Part shown: piece after piece, positions 35,766 to 48,242 of the stretch
How positions within the stretch are numbered: position 1 is the stretch's first letter
How the letters are laid out: each line of letters starts with the position of its first letter
Assembly: GCA_002007465.1 (NCBI GenBank)
Contig: LNAC01000679.1
Location: 1,723 to 65,722 of the forward strand
Direction: 5' to 3'
DNA from: Ailurus styani
Taxonomy: Eukaryota > Chordata > Mammalia > Carnivora > Ailuridae
Length of the DNA stretch: 64,000 nucleotides
Made by a program: the position numbers and the translations under genes
Notes under the pieces: generated by a model
Told to the model about the DNA's origin: nothing
Seen by the model: the letters and a program-made list of their open reading frames with translations, nothing else
Databases searched by the model: none

Positions 35766-36988
35766 CTAATGGAGCATCTTGTATGCAGCAGGTGTTCTGG
35801 TCTTGCTTGTGAAGTGGGCAGGTTAAGGGTTTTTGTGTTCATATGCAAATCTATATTCTTGTTAAATTTTTTGTTTTTAGGCACTTAAGCACATTTGAAG
35901 GCAGATTTTGCATGAATAGATATAAAAACCATCATTTAGTGAAAATCTTTCAGAACTTTAACATATTTCTTGACTCCTCTTGATCTTGTTTTTAGCATTT
36001 TTAAAATATAACTTAATATCTACCTTAGACAGTTTTAGTTCTAGGAGTAGGAAAGGATAATTTTCCTTAGCCTACAGATTTCACTGTCCTACCTCCTTCT
36101 CAAAATCTAAGTGCTTTCCCCTAATAGTATAACTTCCTTCAGAAACCATCTCCTCCTTTGTTCTATTTTTTTGAGATTTCATTCCCTTCCTCTTAACTTT
36201 AAATTTATTATTTCAGTTGGATAAACAATATCCAGTGTACTTCATGATCAGGCACCACAAACAAAAATTATTTAAATGTAACCACCTCCCCATCACATAA
36301 ACAAAAGTAGTGTTAGAGCATTTAACTGTGGAAGTCCAAAGTGCATGTAAATATAATCTAGTGGAATAAAACAAAACAGTGGGGCCTCTAAATGGGAAAA
36401 AAAATGCTGTAAATAAAATGATTTCTAGCTCTAAAGCTAAGTTTAAACAAGTTTTAAATGTTGATAAATACTATTTATGTTGTAAACATCAATTCTAATT
36501 TTTAAAACTATGCCAGCTCATCACAATTTGAGTCGGGACGGTGACAAACTATTTGAAGGAGGAATATTCCTATTCCTATACAACTGCCAGAAGAACATCT
36601 AAGCCTTCAAGTATATTGAAAATAATTTGTCATAAAAATAGATTATCAAAACTGGGGGATTTTGTCAAGCCTTTGATTATATGCTAATTAATTTGCTTGT
36701 CTGTTTTTCTATATAGCTGACTATGACTTTATTTCCCATTGGTTTGGGGATAGTTGAAGGTGGGCATGGCTAGAAGCAAAAACAAAAGTTGCGTTGGGGA
36801 GTGTTAGAGACATCAGAGCAGTGTCAGAGTGACAGCGATGATCGCATCTGCCTTCCTACAGCATCCCCACATGAAAGGGAGGTAAAGGAGAGGTATATAC
36901 TCAAGCCTGTATCACTGCTGAATTTAAGCTAAACCAAAGCCCCTGAAACTATAAGAAAATGTATTCAGGTAGGAAAAAACAAACTTCG
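35766..36988. other. Unassigned
   Basis: AT-rich DNA with no recognised element. Confidence 0.4.
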
Positions 36989-36999
36989 GTTTGTTTCTT

Positions 37000-37223
37000 T
37001 TTTCTTTTTTTTTTTTTTTAATTTTTTTTAAGATTTTATTTATTCATTTGACACAGAGAGAGATTACAAGTAGGCAGAGAGGCAGGCAGAGAGAGAGGGG
37101 AGAGGAGGAAGCAGGCTCCCTGCTGAGCAGAGAGCCCGATGCGGGCCTCGATCCCAGGACGCTGAGATCATGACCTGAGCCGAAAGCAGAGGCTTTAACC
37201 CACTGAGCCACCCAGGCGCCCCA
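37000..37223 (-). mobile_element. Can-SINE, young
   Basis: Minus-strand copy with its head at GGCTTTAACCCACTGAGCC. GTTTGTTTCTT at 36,989-36,999 and 37,224-37,234 is an 11-bp target-site duplication. The two predicted frames of 60 and 70 codons here are SINE sequence. Confidence 0.93.
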
Positions 37224-37403
37224 GTTTGTTTCTTATTAAGACCTTCTTGTTTTCCCCAAGGTGCCTGGTAGGACACTAATCATCACCAATAGCAGCAGCA
37301 TCATTAACAAACATATTTACAAAGCTTCAGTATGTCTCTTGCGTATTTAAAGCAAGCAAGACAGGTACCTGCCCTAATTTCTGTAAGACCACTTTTTGTA
37401 AAT

Positions 37404-37856
37404 CAGGCTTAATTTAGATATAATTTATATATAATAAAATTCATTTTTTGACCTACAGTTATATAAATGTTAACAAATATTAATTTGGTAACAATGTCCA
37501 ATACTGTCCTTGTACCTCTCATAGTCTGTCTCCTCAAACCTCTAGCACCCATTAAGAGATTTTTGTCCCTATGGTTTTATATTTTCCAGAATGTTAAATG
37601 AACATACAGTAGTATGACCTAAGTCATACAGCATATACTCTATTATGTATTGTTGTCTGGTGTGTTTTGGTTAGAACAATGCTTTTGACAATCATCCATG
37701 CTATTTCAGGTTTCAATGGTTTAATCATTTTTATTGATGAGTACTTTTCCATTATATGGTTACACCTTAGTTTGGTTATCCATGCATGCATGTTTTATAT
37801 ATTCACGCCACAACCCTATATTAATACTAGGCTGAACTGTTTGCTATTTATCACCT
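37404..37856 (-). mobile_element. Old L1M fragment
   Basis: Plus-strand text TTTAGATATAATTTATATAT, then TAACAATGTCCAATACTG, GACAATCATCCATGCTATT and TTTTCCATTATATGGTTACACC matches the antisense of an old L1M 3' region. Confidence 0.6.
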
Positions 37857-37871
37857 GTACATGAACTATAA

Positions 37872-37930
37872 TGTAGTTCACTTATATATACTATATATAC
37901 TTATATATACTATAATATAATATAGTAACA
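37872..37930. repeat. AT-rich TATATAC repeat
   Basis: Two to three imperfect copies of ACTTATATATACTATA followed by ATAATATAATATAG. Confidence 0.7.
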
Positions 37931-39997
37931 TTTACTCTGTTAATAAGTTATCCAAAGTAGATGTACAGAGGAAAACAAAATAACCATCCTTTGCTTTTGT
38001 GATTATCATCATTAGCATTATTTACATTGCAAGGGCAACAGTAAGACTTTTACTTTTTATACTTTATCCTATTTTTAAGTTCTAGAAGACTCTAATTGTG
38101 TAAGGGAATCATACTTGCATAATGCTAAGGAAAGTAAAGGGCTTTACTGATCAACTCTGTAGACATGTTTTGAAAAATGAGGAACCTTAAGATTTCCACT
38201 CTCCCTACAAATGGGAATGGGATCCACATTTCCTCAGTTAGCCTCTCCCCCTTTCGATGATTACCAGTGAAAGAAAAGGGCTTCTATATACAGGTATATT
38301 ATTCTATCATTAAATAGGCTTCTTTGAAAAGACAGAGTTTTAGAATAAAACCATGTTACGAAAAAAACAAGCAAACAGAAAACCATGTTATGCTGTTTCT
38401 CTCAGCCTCCCTACCTAAATTATTGGGAGCTAGGCTGGGCTGGCATTAGAGGTGGTTTAAATAGGCACATATATGTACTCACATGGTGTGGAGTTAGGGT
38501 TATGGAGACATTTTCCTTCCTTCTGCCAGTTTACCCCATAGTTGACTAGAGCTTCCGTGCCCATCATTTTATTCCGTGTCTTGATTAAAGACCTATATTG
38601 TCTACTATTTTAGAAATCCATTACATTCTGAAATTTAGAGCAAAACTTGTAATAAAAATATATAAGAATATAAGTTTCTTAGGGATTTCATATTTATTTT
38701 GACTGATAAGGTGCTATGAATTTCATTTGAATTATGCTGGTAATAACTGGAAATAGTGGAACATACGTTATATGTGAACATAGTTTTCTTTCACATACTG
38801 AATGATAGTGTTCATGTTATGTTCTATGTTCAGCATTTCTTTGGTACTTGGTTTTATTAATGTTTATATGACAAATATAATTCTGCTTGCACATGGGAAA
38901 ATGGCACACTCTGGAGAGTAAGTATTCTATGTAGTTCTTGAGGCTATTCACTTCAGAAAATTTTGGTTTGATCATCATTCCAACCTTAATAAGTTGGGAT
39001 GAACACACATGACCTCTGTGGAGCCAAGGAGAGTTCTCTTCTTCATTGACCCAAGGTTCCTGACTGGATTTCCAGGGCCTCTGAGGATGCACACATTAGC
39101 GAGAGCAGCCTACAGTTCACCTTGTCTTGAGATAACCTTAGGTCTACTGGTTTTTAATTTTTTTTCCATCACACAATCGAATCCTTGATAGTCAATAACT
39201 GCCAGGGCAGGCATCAATACAAAATTTCCATCTTCAGCTAGCTCCTGTTTCTCCTTCCCTATTTCTCAGAGGTATCAAAATAGTATAGAAACTCTTCTTC
39301 CTACCATATATCGTGATGAGGGCAAGGTATTCTTTTCATCAAAGGAAGTGTTAATTCAAGATGGCTCTGAAACCCACTGGTATCAGATCTTAAGTTTTGG
39401 TTCGCAGAGGTCTTTTAAATAGCCCATAAATAAATGGTGGAGAATGAAAATTTTATAACATCCGTTCCCTTTTTCCCTGTCTATAAGCCAATTTATGTTC
39501 TATCACAGTAAACAGTATTCTGTATTTCATCTCCATTAAATTTCAAAACCCATTATTACTGCCCCATGTGAAGTCATTAATTATAACCTTGATAGATAGG
39601 AAAATTATAATAGTGAAAGAATATAGAAATAATGCTTCCAACAACAGTAGTTACTACAAGCAAGTGCAAAGAAATCCATGAGGTCCTACTGAAGTGTTTA
39701 CTGAATTTTGGAATCAAGGTTTTCAGCGCAGTCTTGCTTGGGTCTGGCACTTTGAGGATGAGCGTATTTGACTTTTGTCTGTGAGAAATTCAGTCTTAAA
39801 CAGTAACTATTGTTCCTCTTACTGGTAGAGGCTTTGAATTCTCCACTTAAGTGACAAAAAAAAAAAAAGAGGGTCTTCTATGTCTGAGAATCAAAGATTC
39901 TGCAAAAGCTTGCCCCCCCCCCAAAAAAAAACAGAGTTCTGAGCAGAAGGATGATATGAGCTCTGGATGTTTACCCATAAGAATATCTTTTTTAAAC
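37931..39997. other. Unassigned
   Basis: About 2 kb without a recognised repeat. Short A runs and C runs at 39,855-39,868 and 39,914-39,931. A 91-codon minus-strand frame (39,092-38,817) shows no domain. Confidence 0.4.
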
Positions 39998-40013
39998 ATA
40001 AAAATGAAAGATT

Positions 40014-40212
40014 GGGCGCCTGGGTAGCTCAGTGGGTTAAAGCCTCTGCCTCGGCTCAGGTCATGATCTCAGGGTCCTGGGATCAAGGCCCACATCGGGC
40101 TCTCTGCTCAGTGGGGAGCCTGCTTCCCCCTCTCTCTCTGCCTGCCTGTCTGCCTACTTGTAATCTCTCTCTCTCTGTCAAAATAAATAAATAAAATCTT
40201 TTAAAAAATAAA
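40014..40212 (+). mobile_element. Can-SINE, young
   Basis: Plus copy starting GGGCGCCTGGGTAGCTCAG. Perfect 16-bp target-site duplication ATAAAAATGAAAGATT at 39,998-40,013 and 40,213-40,228. The 75-codon frame over it is SINE sequence. Confidence 0.95.
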
Positions 40213-40228
40213 ATAAAAATGAAAGATT

Positions 40229-40790
40229 TATCAAAATTTATTGTAATTACTTGCTTAGTTTATCTTTGCCAAAATAGTTTGTTTCTATTTATATGCTCCA
40301 AGACCTGGTAGTATATGGCACATTATATGTTTTGAACAAATGAATGAATCTAAATATAAAACATTAGTCTCACTTAGACATGTACTCACTTAGTCTAGAT
40401 TCATGGAATAAGAACGGGAAACTGCCTTTGTTCTGCAAGGCTTTTTGTTTCCCCCGTCTTTTAAAAAATACAGTATCATTAACTGATAACTCTAAGTACA
40501 ATGCTAGCCTTTGCTCTCTAGAACTTATTTTCTGACTGCAAATTTCTACCCTTTGACCATCTTCCCACTCTCTGCAAGGTTTTTTCCCCCGTGCATTTCT
40601 AATCTGGGAATAAAGTCATAATCCACCTACCAGATTTTTGATCGGAACTGGAGTTATCATAAATACCTCTTTTCCTCATCTCCAATTTATAATCATTACC
40701 AGGTCTTATTTTTTTCCTTAAATACTTTTTCACTTAACCCAACATCCCCACTATCTCAGTTATCCCTTAGAATTTGAAGTTGGCTGTGGT
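40229..40790. other. Unassigned
   Basis: AT-rich; no recognised element. Confidence 0.4.
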
Positions 40791-41143
40791 CTTCTGTCTC
40801 CCTATCACAGATATTCTCTGCCTCCAGAACAGCTTCTTCTATAATGTGACATGAACGTTTTTTGTTTGTTCTGTTCTTCCAAATGTAAGCTTATTTTTAT
40901 TATCTCTAAGAGATCTCCTTTACTCCTTACTCTTGCTCAGGAATTGGTTTGTATATTCCCCTATAGTCCCATAGCCTCCCTAGAGGTGTGTCTACCAGAC
41001 ACATATCACACTGTTTTTACTCTTTTTCTCTTCCACTAGAATGCAAATTCTATAACACCAAGAACAATAATATATTGCACAGATGCTCATAAGGAAGTCA
41101 TAGACATATAAGTCATTCAGTAAATATTTGGTGCATGGATAAA
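40791..41143 (+). mobile_element. L2 LINE, 3' end
   Basis: TCTTCCACTAGAATGCAAATTC, then GCACAGATGCTCATAAGG and TCATTCAGTAAATATTTGGTG, follow the L2 3' terminus. The upstream CT-rich text also fits. Confidence 0.6.
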
Positions 41144-41639
41144 AAATGGAATTAATAAGTGCGTTATGAGAACTGTTACAGTAATTTAAGATTACTTTAG
41201 AAAACAGTAATGAAGTCCCAATCTAGGATGATACCTTACTCTCTTTTATTTAAAATATTTTACAAATGACAAATAGGGGGAGCTATTTCAAATTGGTCAT
41301 CTGTTTGGGAGAGAAAAATGCTGGACTCTATAGACCCAACAAGACAGAAAATATTTACTGTAAAATGTTACATAGTAGCAATTTCTAGGCTTTGAAGGCC
41401 ATTAAAGTCTCTGTCACAGGTACTCAACTCTATCACTGTAACAGGAAGAAAGCCACAGACAATATGTCAATCAATAGGCATGACTGTATTCCAGTAAAAC
41501 TTGATTCATAAATACAGGTAGCTCATTGGGTGTAACCCACAGGGGCTGTAGAATGCAGTCCCCAGCTCCAGACCTCAGGAAAGGAATACTTATCAGTAAC
41601 AATGCATATAAATATAATGGAATGTATGTATTGATCTTG
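41144..41639. other. Unassigned
   Basis: No recognised element. Confidence 0.4.
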
Positions 41640-42182
41640 CATCTTGTAAGCTTGCTATACATATTTATTAGCCTTATAGTCTTTTAATGTGTGTGTATGG
41701 ATTCCTTACGGTTTTCCGTATAAAAGATCGGTATCATCCTTGAGCAAAGAGATAGTTTTCTTTCTTTCCAGTTCACATGGCTTCTTTTTCTTTTTCCTGC
41801 CTAATTATTCTGTCTAGAAATGTCAGTACAAGGATATCTTTGTCTTGTTCCTTATATGAGGGAGAAAGTATCTAGTCTCTCATCATTAATTATGATGTTG
41901 ACTGTTTCTGTTTTTGTTGAAGCCCATTATTAGGTTGAGAAAGCTCCCATGTAATTCTGGTTTAGTAAATGTTTTTATCATGAAAGTGTTTTCAATTTTG
42001 TCAAATGCCTTTATTATGTCTATTGAGGTATCACATGTTTTTGTCTTTTTTTCTCTTAATATGCTATATTGGTTGGTTTTTTTTTGTTTTTTTTTGTTTT
42101 TTTTTTTGGATGTTAAACAACCTTCCCTTCCAGAGATAACTCCCACTTGGTCATATCATATCATTTTTTAAATATTTTGCTG

Positions 42183-42387
42183 GGGATGTCTAGGTGGCTC
42201 AGTTAAGTGTTAAGTGTCTGACTCTTGGTTTGGGCTCAGGTCATGATCTCAGGGTCCTGGGATCCAGCCCAGCTCTGGGCATCTTGCTTAATGCAGAATC
42301 TGCTTGTCCCTCTCCCTCCACCTCCACCTCTACTCCTTCCCAGCACTTGCCTGTGCACTCTCTCTCTCTCAAATAAATAAAACCTTT

Positions 42388-42394
<7 letters not shown>
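42183..42394 (+). mobile_element. Can-SINE, older, nested in L1M
   Basis: GGGATGTCTAGGTGGCTCAG head with GTGTCTGACTCTTGGTTTG, then a CTCC-rich tract and AAATAAATAAAACC. It is followed directly by (GA)17. No clear target-site duplication. Confidence 0.85.

Positions 42395-42428
<34 letters not shown>
42395..42428. repeat. (GA)17 microsatellite at a SINE tail
   Basis: 34 bp of perfect GA directly after the A-rich tail of the Can-SINE. Confidence 0.97.
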
Positions 42429-42431
<3 letters not shown>

Positions 42432-42606
42432 CCCTCTGTCCAAAAAAAAGAATGCTGGATTTGTGTTGTTAGTATTTTGTTGGGAATTTTTGCATATCTA
42501 TTTATAAGAGATATTTGTACATAGTTTCTTTTCTTGTGTTATGTTTTGGTATCAGTTAACCAAATGGTTAACTTCCTGGAATGGTTTGGGAAATGTCCTC
42601 CCCCAC

Positions 42607-42609
<3 letters not shown>

Positions 42610-42643
<34 letters not shown>
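42610..42643. repeat. (CA)17 microsatellite
   Basis: 34 bp of perfect CA followed by a T run, inside the L1M fragment. Confidence 0.97.
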
Positions 42644-42644
<1 letters not shown>

Positions 42645-42835
42645 TTTTTTTTTTTGCAAGAGTCTGTGAAGGATGATGATGCTGATTTTACTTCTAAAGT
42701 CAGTAGTGATATATTCTTTTTTCCTGATTTCAGTAATTTGAGCCTTCTCTTGTACTTAGTATAACCAAAGTTTTGCCAATTTTATCTTTATAATTAAATA
42801 TCAGTGCTATTGATTTCTCAATTCAGTTTTTCAAT

Positions 42836-43016
42836 ATTTATTTATTTATTTATTTGACAGAGAGATTACAAGTAGGCAGAGAGGCAGGCAGAGAGAGAGA
42901 AGGAAGCAGGCTCCCTGCTGAGCAGAGAGCCCAATTCGGGACTCCATCCCAGGACCCTGAGATCATGACCTGAGCCGAAGGCAGAGGCTTAACCCACTGA
43001 GCCACCCAGGCGCCCC
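42836..43016 (-). mobile_element. Can-SINE, nested in L1M
   Basis: Minus copy from ATTTATTTATTTATTTG to GCCACCCAGGCGCCCC, with GGCTTAACCCACTGAGCC at its head. Target-site duplication not clear. Confidence 0.92.
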
Positions 43017-43856
43017 AATTTTCTTTTCTATTTTAGGTATTTTCAGTCTCATATTTAGTATCTTCCACTTTGCTTAGTTCACTCTTTTTTCCTAGTTCTT
43101 GAGAGGGAAGTTTAAGATACTGATAGAGGAGTTCTTTCATCTTAACATAGGCCCGTAAAGTTACCAAATTCACTCTGAACACTTTTGGCTGTCTTTATGA
43201 CTTTCGGTGTGTTTTGTTTTTGTTTTCACCTCAAAGCGTTTTCTAATTTCTCACTTGACTTCATCGTTTATGTCTTGGTTCTATAGAAGTGTGTTTTTTA
43301 ATTTCTGTATATTTGTGAATGTCCCAAATTTCTTTCCCTTATTCACACCTAAATACATTGTATTCTCTTCAGAGAACATGCTTGGTATAACTTTAATTCT
43401 TTTAATTTTATTAAGGATTATTCTTTTGGTCTAACATAAGGTCTGTATAATTATAACATTGTTCCTGTCTTATCTTTCTTTGTTGGTCTACTCCCTTGCT
43501 GTTATTTTCATTATGGAAAGTGTGGTATTCCAATGATTAATATTTACTTCTGTTCCCTCCAGTTCTGCCAGTTTGTGCCTTTTATTTGGGGACTCTTTTT
43601 TTCAGTGCATATATATTTTTAATTATGTCTTCATGATAGATTTACACGTTACCACTTTTTAAATGCCATTCATTGTCTTCAGTAAGCAGTTATTTTTTCT
43701 TTTGTCTTTTTTCTTTCTAAAGTCTATTTTGTCTAACATCTGTGGATCAACTCCAGCTTTTTCTTTGTGCTATTAACATGATCTATTTTCCATGTTCAGC
43801 TCATTGGTGTCTTTGAATCTAGATCCTGTTTTGCATAGCACGTGGAGCAGCATCAT

Positions 43857-43860
<4 letters not shown>

Positions 43861-43904
<44 letters not shown>
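43861..43904. repeat. (TG)22 microsatellite
   Basis: 44 bp of perfect TG at the boundary between the L1M fragment and the ERV-L internal region. Confidence 0.97.
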
Positions 43905-43905
<1 letters not shown>

Positions 43906-46846
43906 TTTTATCTAATTTCTTTCTTTGGGTTGGAGTGGGATATAGACTTTGGTACTGAGAGTAATTCTAGAGGAACAGAATTACAGGGATGTTTTCTGAA
44001 TTGGTCCTAGGGTTTTGGAACTGGCTCTCTAATCTGCTCAGTTTTACCACTGTTTCCAGTGGTAAAGGGGACATGGATATTGGCAGGCTATTCTAATGGT
44101 GCCAGAAAAAGTAAGGGGAAAATGGGATGAGTTCAGGGTTTCGTATTATCGGCTCAAGTTCAACATAAATGACCTGAAAATTCAATGTCTTCTCTGAAAG
44201 AAACCTTTGTTTCCTATAGCCATGGAGCTTAAATTTCTAAAGAAGCCTACATTTTTCTGTGAATTGCTGAATTACAATGTAAATTAATTTCCTAGCCTTA
44301 CAACATGTGTGCTATTAAATGAGGTCATTGATTTGGAAGGAATGGGGTCTTCAAAATTGGAATAGGGTCCCATGGGTAGATTCTGATGAAGCAGGAAACA
44401 TAATACTGCTAAACTCTGCTCAGTTTTTCTTCGTGGTAGAAGCAACCCATCTACTCCTGTTTGAGACCCAAACATCACTGTAGTCTAACAATCAGAACTG
44501 GGACTTATGAACTTCAGATAATCAGTAGAATTTTAGCTCAGGTCCATCTCACAGTGGATCCAGTGATTACCCAAACCTATCTTTCAGTTATATGTCTAGT
44601 TCCAGAATATATAAGTGGAATGTACACAGCAACTAGCAAAATCTATAGATTGCTTTCCTGACTTGTGGACTGAGGGCTCTTGTGGTCGAAAAGGGGAAAT
44701 GGAAGCTGCTAGAACTGCCTTTGACTGGGAAAATAGTAAACATAAAACAATATCGCATCCTGGAGGGATTGCAGAAATTAATGTCCCTATCAACTACTTG
44801 GAAGAATCTAAGGTGGTGATTCCTACCACATCCCTGTTTAACTCACCTGTTTGGCCTGTGCAGAAAGCAGATAGATTTTGGAGAATGACATTGGATTATC
44901 ACAAACTTAAACAAGTGGTGAATCCAACTGAAGCTCCTGTTAGAGATTTGGCTTTATTGCTGGAACACATTAACACATCTGCTATCTGTTATATAACCTT
45001 CTGTCTGGAAAGTGATTTTTTTTTTCTTGATACCTGTTAGTAAAAACCACCAGAAGTTGTTTTTGCTCAGTTGGTGAGGACAGAAATATACCCTTACTCT
45101 CAGGGCTATACTGACTCCCCAGGCCTATGTCATAATTTAGTTCAGAGGGATCTTGACTGCTTTTCCATTCTATAAGATATCACACTGGTCTATTACATTG
45201 ATGACATTAAGCTAATTAGACCAAGTGAGCCAGAAGTAACAACTATTCTACTTAATGGGAAGACGTTTTTATGCCATAGGGTTCAGTGGTTTGGGGCAAT
45301 TTGAGATATCCCTTTTAGACAAAGGATAAGTTATTGCATCTGGCCCCTCCTACAATGAAAACAAAGGCACAGTGCTTAGTGGGTAGGTTTGATTTTTGGA
45401 GGCATCACAGTCCTTGTTGGAGTGTGTCACTCCTGACCATTTACCTAGTGACCTGAAAGCTTATAATTTTGAATGGGCACAGAGCAAGAAAAGGCTCCAG
45501 AACAGGTCTAGGCTGCCAGGAAGGTGCTCTTTCACTTGGTCCATGACCTAGCAGATCTAAAGATGATTGAAGTATCAGTGTCAAATATGGATTTTGTTTG
45601 TGGGGCCTTTGGCAGTACCTTATAGATAAATCATGGCACAGAACCTTAGGATTTTGGAGTGAAGTCCTGGCTTTCTCTGTGGATAATACTGTCCTTTTGA
45701 GAAACAACTGACTTGCTATTGGGCTTTAGTAGAGATTGAATGTTTAACCATGGGTCCCTGAGTTACCATAAAATCTGAGATACCTATCATGGAAGTAGGA
45801 TGTGTTTAGAAGCAAGCCATCATCAAATGGAAATTGTACACATGAGGTGATATTCAAGTAGGCCCTGAATATACCAGTAAGTTGCATGAAGAAATGGCCC
45901 AAATGTCCTTGGTCCCCTCCTGCTGCCTTCTCTTTTTCCCAGCCTGCACTGGTGGCCTCCTTGGGAGCTCCCTATGGTTTACTAAGAAAGAAATTTGGGG
46001 CCTAGTTTACAGATCTTACAAATGCTTCTGTAAGGTATGCAAGCACTAACCCCAAAATAGACAGCTGTAGCAATATAGTCTCTTTCTGGAACATCCCTGA
46101 AGTGGTAGAGGGAATTCCTCACTGTTGGTAGAATCTTGAACAATAGACCTACTTCATTTCTCTAAAAGAGGTGGTTAGATGTATGAGTGCCTATCGATTT
46201 ATAGGCTATCACCTCTGATTTGGCTCAATGATCAGGGACTTGGAACAAGATTAGAAAATTGGTGATAAGGAGGTCTCAAAAAGATCTATGTAGATAGATC
46301 TCTGAATTGGCAAAGAATGTAAAGTTTTCTGTGTCCCATGTGAACGTTCAAAAAAGTGTTACCTCAGCAGAAAAGGTTTTTAAATAAACTGGTATTCTGT
46401 GAATACCAGTGGGACTTTTCCTCCCAGGCACTTTTGTCATTGACAGTGGGCTCAGAACAAAGCACCCACAGTGGCACAAATGAAGGTTATATGTGCACTC
46501 AGGAGCATGAACCAGTGAACCACTCACCGACACTGACCTGGCTATTGCAACTGGTGATTGCTTGATCTGCCTGCAGAAACCGACATTGAGTCTTCGGTAT
46601 GGCACCATTCTCTGGGTTAGTCAGCCACCTACCTGGTAACAGATTGATTACATTGGACTATTTGTATAACGAAAATATAAGCACTTTGTTCTTATTGGAA
46701 TGAACAGACACTTTCTCTGGGGTTAGTACTTTTTCACTTGTTCACAGGATATTGGTGTCATGTTGGGCAGAAGTATTGTCTTCATTTGGAGATTAAGCAT
46801 AATTTAAGGAGATAACATGTGGGTCCCAAGTTATCAAGGGTACAAC
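43905..46846 (+). pseudogene. ERV-L-like endogenous retrovirus internal region (gag/pol remains)
   Basis: Ancient class III (ERV-L-type) provirus remains on the plus strand. The left end (about 43,920-44,100) resembles the leader region. A reverse-transcriptase start is visible as part of an open frame at 44,615-45,040, followed by stops and frame changes. The catalytic YIDD motif is encoded at 45,194-45,205 in another frame. RNase H-like text follows, and an integrase-like zinc-finger and core start lies at about 46,490-46,720 (Asp codon at 46,646-46,648). Several stops and frameshifts make it non-functional. No 5' LTR was found: the left edge abuts a TG repeat and L1M. Confidence 0.72.
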
Positions 46847-47202
46847 TGGGATGGTTAATTTTGTGTCAGCTTGGCTAGGTTATAGTACCGAGGCATTTAA
46901 TCAAACACCAACCTAGCTATTGCTGTGTAGTTATTTTGTAAACATAACAATCAGTTGATTTAAATAATGAAGATTATTCTCAGTAATATAGATAGGTCCT
47001 ATCCAATATGTTGAAGCTCTGAAGAGCAAAAAGAGAGGTTTCCTGGAAAAGAAATTCTGTTCCTAGACTGCAACAACTTGCCTGCCAGGCTGCTCTACTA
47101 ATTTTGAACTTGCCAGTCCTCACAATCATGGAAGCCAATTCCTTAAAATGTGTCTTAATAGATATTGATTCCGTGTCTCTGGAGAACCCAGACTGGTAGT
47201 GT
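46847..47202 (+). mobile_element. MLT2-like (ERV-L) 3' LTR
   Basis: Starts TGGGATGGTTAATTTTGTG and includes GGAAGCCAATTCCTTAAAATG and GTCTCTGGAGAACCCAGAC near its end, as in MLT2-type LTRs of ERV-L. It lies directly after the integrase-like region in the same orientation, so it is the 3' LTR. Its last 36 bp are repeated after the N at 47,242. Confidence 0.62.
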
Positions 47203-47315
47203 TTACTCCATTTACTTTTTTTTTTTTTTTAATGTTGTGAANGATTCCGTGTCTCTGGAGAACCCAGACTGGTAGTGTTTACTCCATTTACTTTTTTTTT
47301 TTTTAATGTTGTGAA
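47167..47315. repeat. 75/73-bp direct duplication flanking a single N (assembly join)
   Basis: 47,167-47,241 and 47,243-47,315 are the same sequence, differing only in T-run length (15 versus 13). The N at 47,242 separates them. Confidence 0.85.
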
Positions 47316-47510
47316 TTTTTTTTTTAATTTTATTTATTTATTTCACAGCGGGAGAGAGATCACAAGGAGGCAGAGAGGCAGGCAGAGAGAGAGGGGGAAG
47401 CAGGCTCCCTGCTGAGCAGAGAGCCCGATGCGGGCCTCGATCCCAAGACCCTGAGATCATGACCTGAGCCAAAAGCAGAGGCTTTAACCCACTGAGCCAC
47501 CCAGGCGCCC
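47316..47510 (-). mobile_element. Can-SINE, young
   Basis: Minus copy from a T run through TTTCACAGCGGGAGAGAG to GCCACCCAGGCGCCC. The target-site duplication is hard to see because the left flank is duplicated at the N. Confidence 0.92.
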
Positions 47511-47887
47511 TTGTTCTTTATTTTTTGTTTCTCTATTTTTCCTTTATATTAAGTAGAAATTCGTAACATACTATTTTAATTTTTTGTTTTTTGCTATGCT
47601 TTTTGAGATATTAATTGTGTCCCTGAGGATTACAGTTCACATCTTAATGTAAAACTATCTACTTCTAACTAATATCAATTTACTTTTACTAGTATACTAA
47701 ATAATTATTCCAAAATAGCTCTGTTTTCTTTTCTTGGCACTATTATCACCATGAAAATGACTCTTTTATACATTATAATCCCTTTAACACAGTTTTATAA
47801 TTTTTGCATTATGCAGTTGTCTCTTAAATTAGGAGAAAAAAGTTACATACAAAAATGCATTTTTGTTGAAAATGGACATTTTTAAAA
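47511..47887 (-). other. Possible L1-derived AT-rich sequence
   Basis: Text such as CCCTGAGGATTACAGTTCAC and ACACAGTTTTATAATTTTTGC recalls antisense L1, but I cannot place it with confidence. Confidence 0.3.
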
Positions 47888-48242
47888 AATAAAATGTTTT
47901 GGCTCAAACATTGGGAAATTCTATGGTTTCATGCAAATTTTGGGATTTTTGCTATTTCTGTGAAAAATGCCAGTGGAGTTTTAATAGGAATTGCATTGAA
48001 TTTGTAAGTTGCTTTGGGTAGCATGAACATTTCAAAAATAGCATTCCAAACAATCTTGAGAAAGAAGAATAAAGCCAGAGGCCTCACACTTTTGTATTTC
48101 AAACTATAATAATCAAAACAGCAGTGTATCAGCATAGAAACAGACACATTGATCACTGGAACAGTATAGAGACCCCAGAAATAAACTCATGTGTATATGG
48201 TCAGTTAACTTGACAAAGGTACCAAGAATATGTGAGGGGGAA

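Larger units (their letters stand above)
41640..43860 (-). mobile_element. Old L1M ORF2 fragment, truncated at both ends, with two nested SINEs
   Basis: The plus strand reads antisense ORF2 from the reverse-transcriptase region back towards the endonuclease region. On the minus strand at 42,146-41,886 the piece IDIIKAFDKIENTFMIK is the RT motif A region. Text after the SINEs (43,020-43,800) continues in the correct L1 order, so the SINEs at 42,183 and 42,836 inserted into it. The L1 3' end is missing at 41,640, and the other end meets a TG microsatellite and ERV-L, which suggests rearrangement rather than a simple insertion. Confidence 0.8.

Noticed and set aside
44615..45040. 141-codon plus-strand frame with retroviral RT similarity as a possible domesticated gene
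   Set aside because: It stops before the YIDD motif, and the downstream pol is broken in several places, so it is a provirus remnant and not a domesticated gene.
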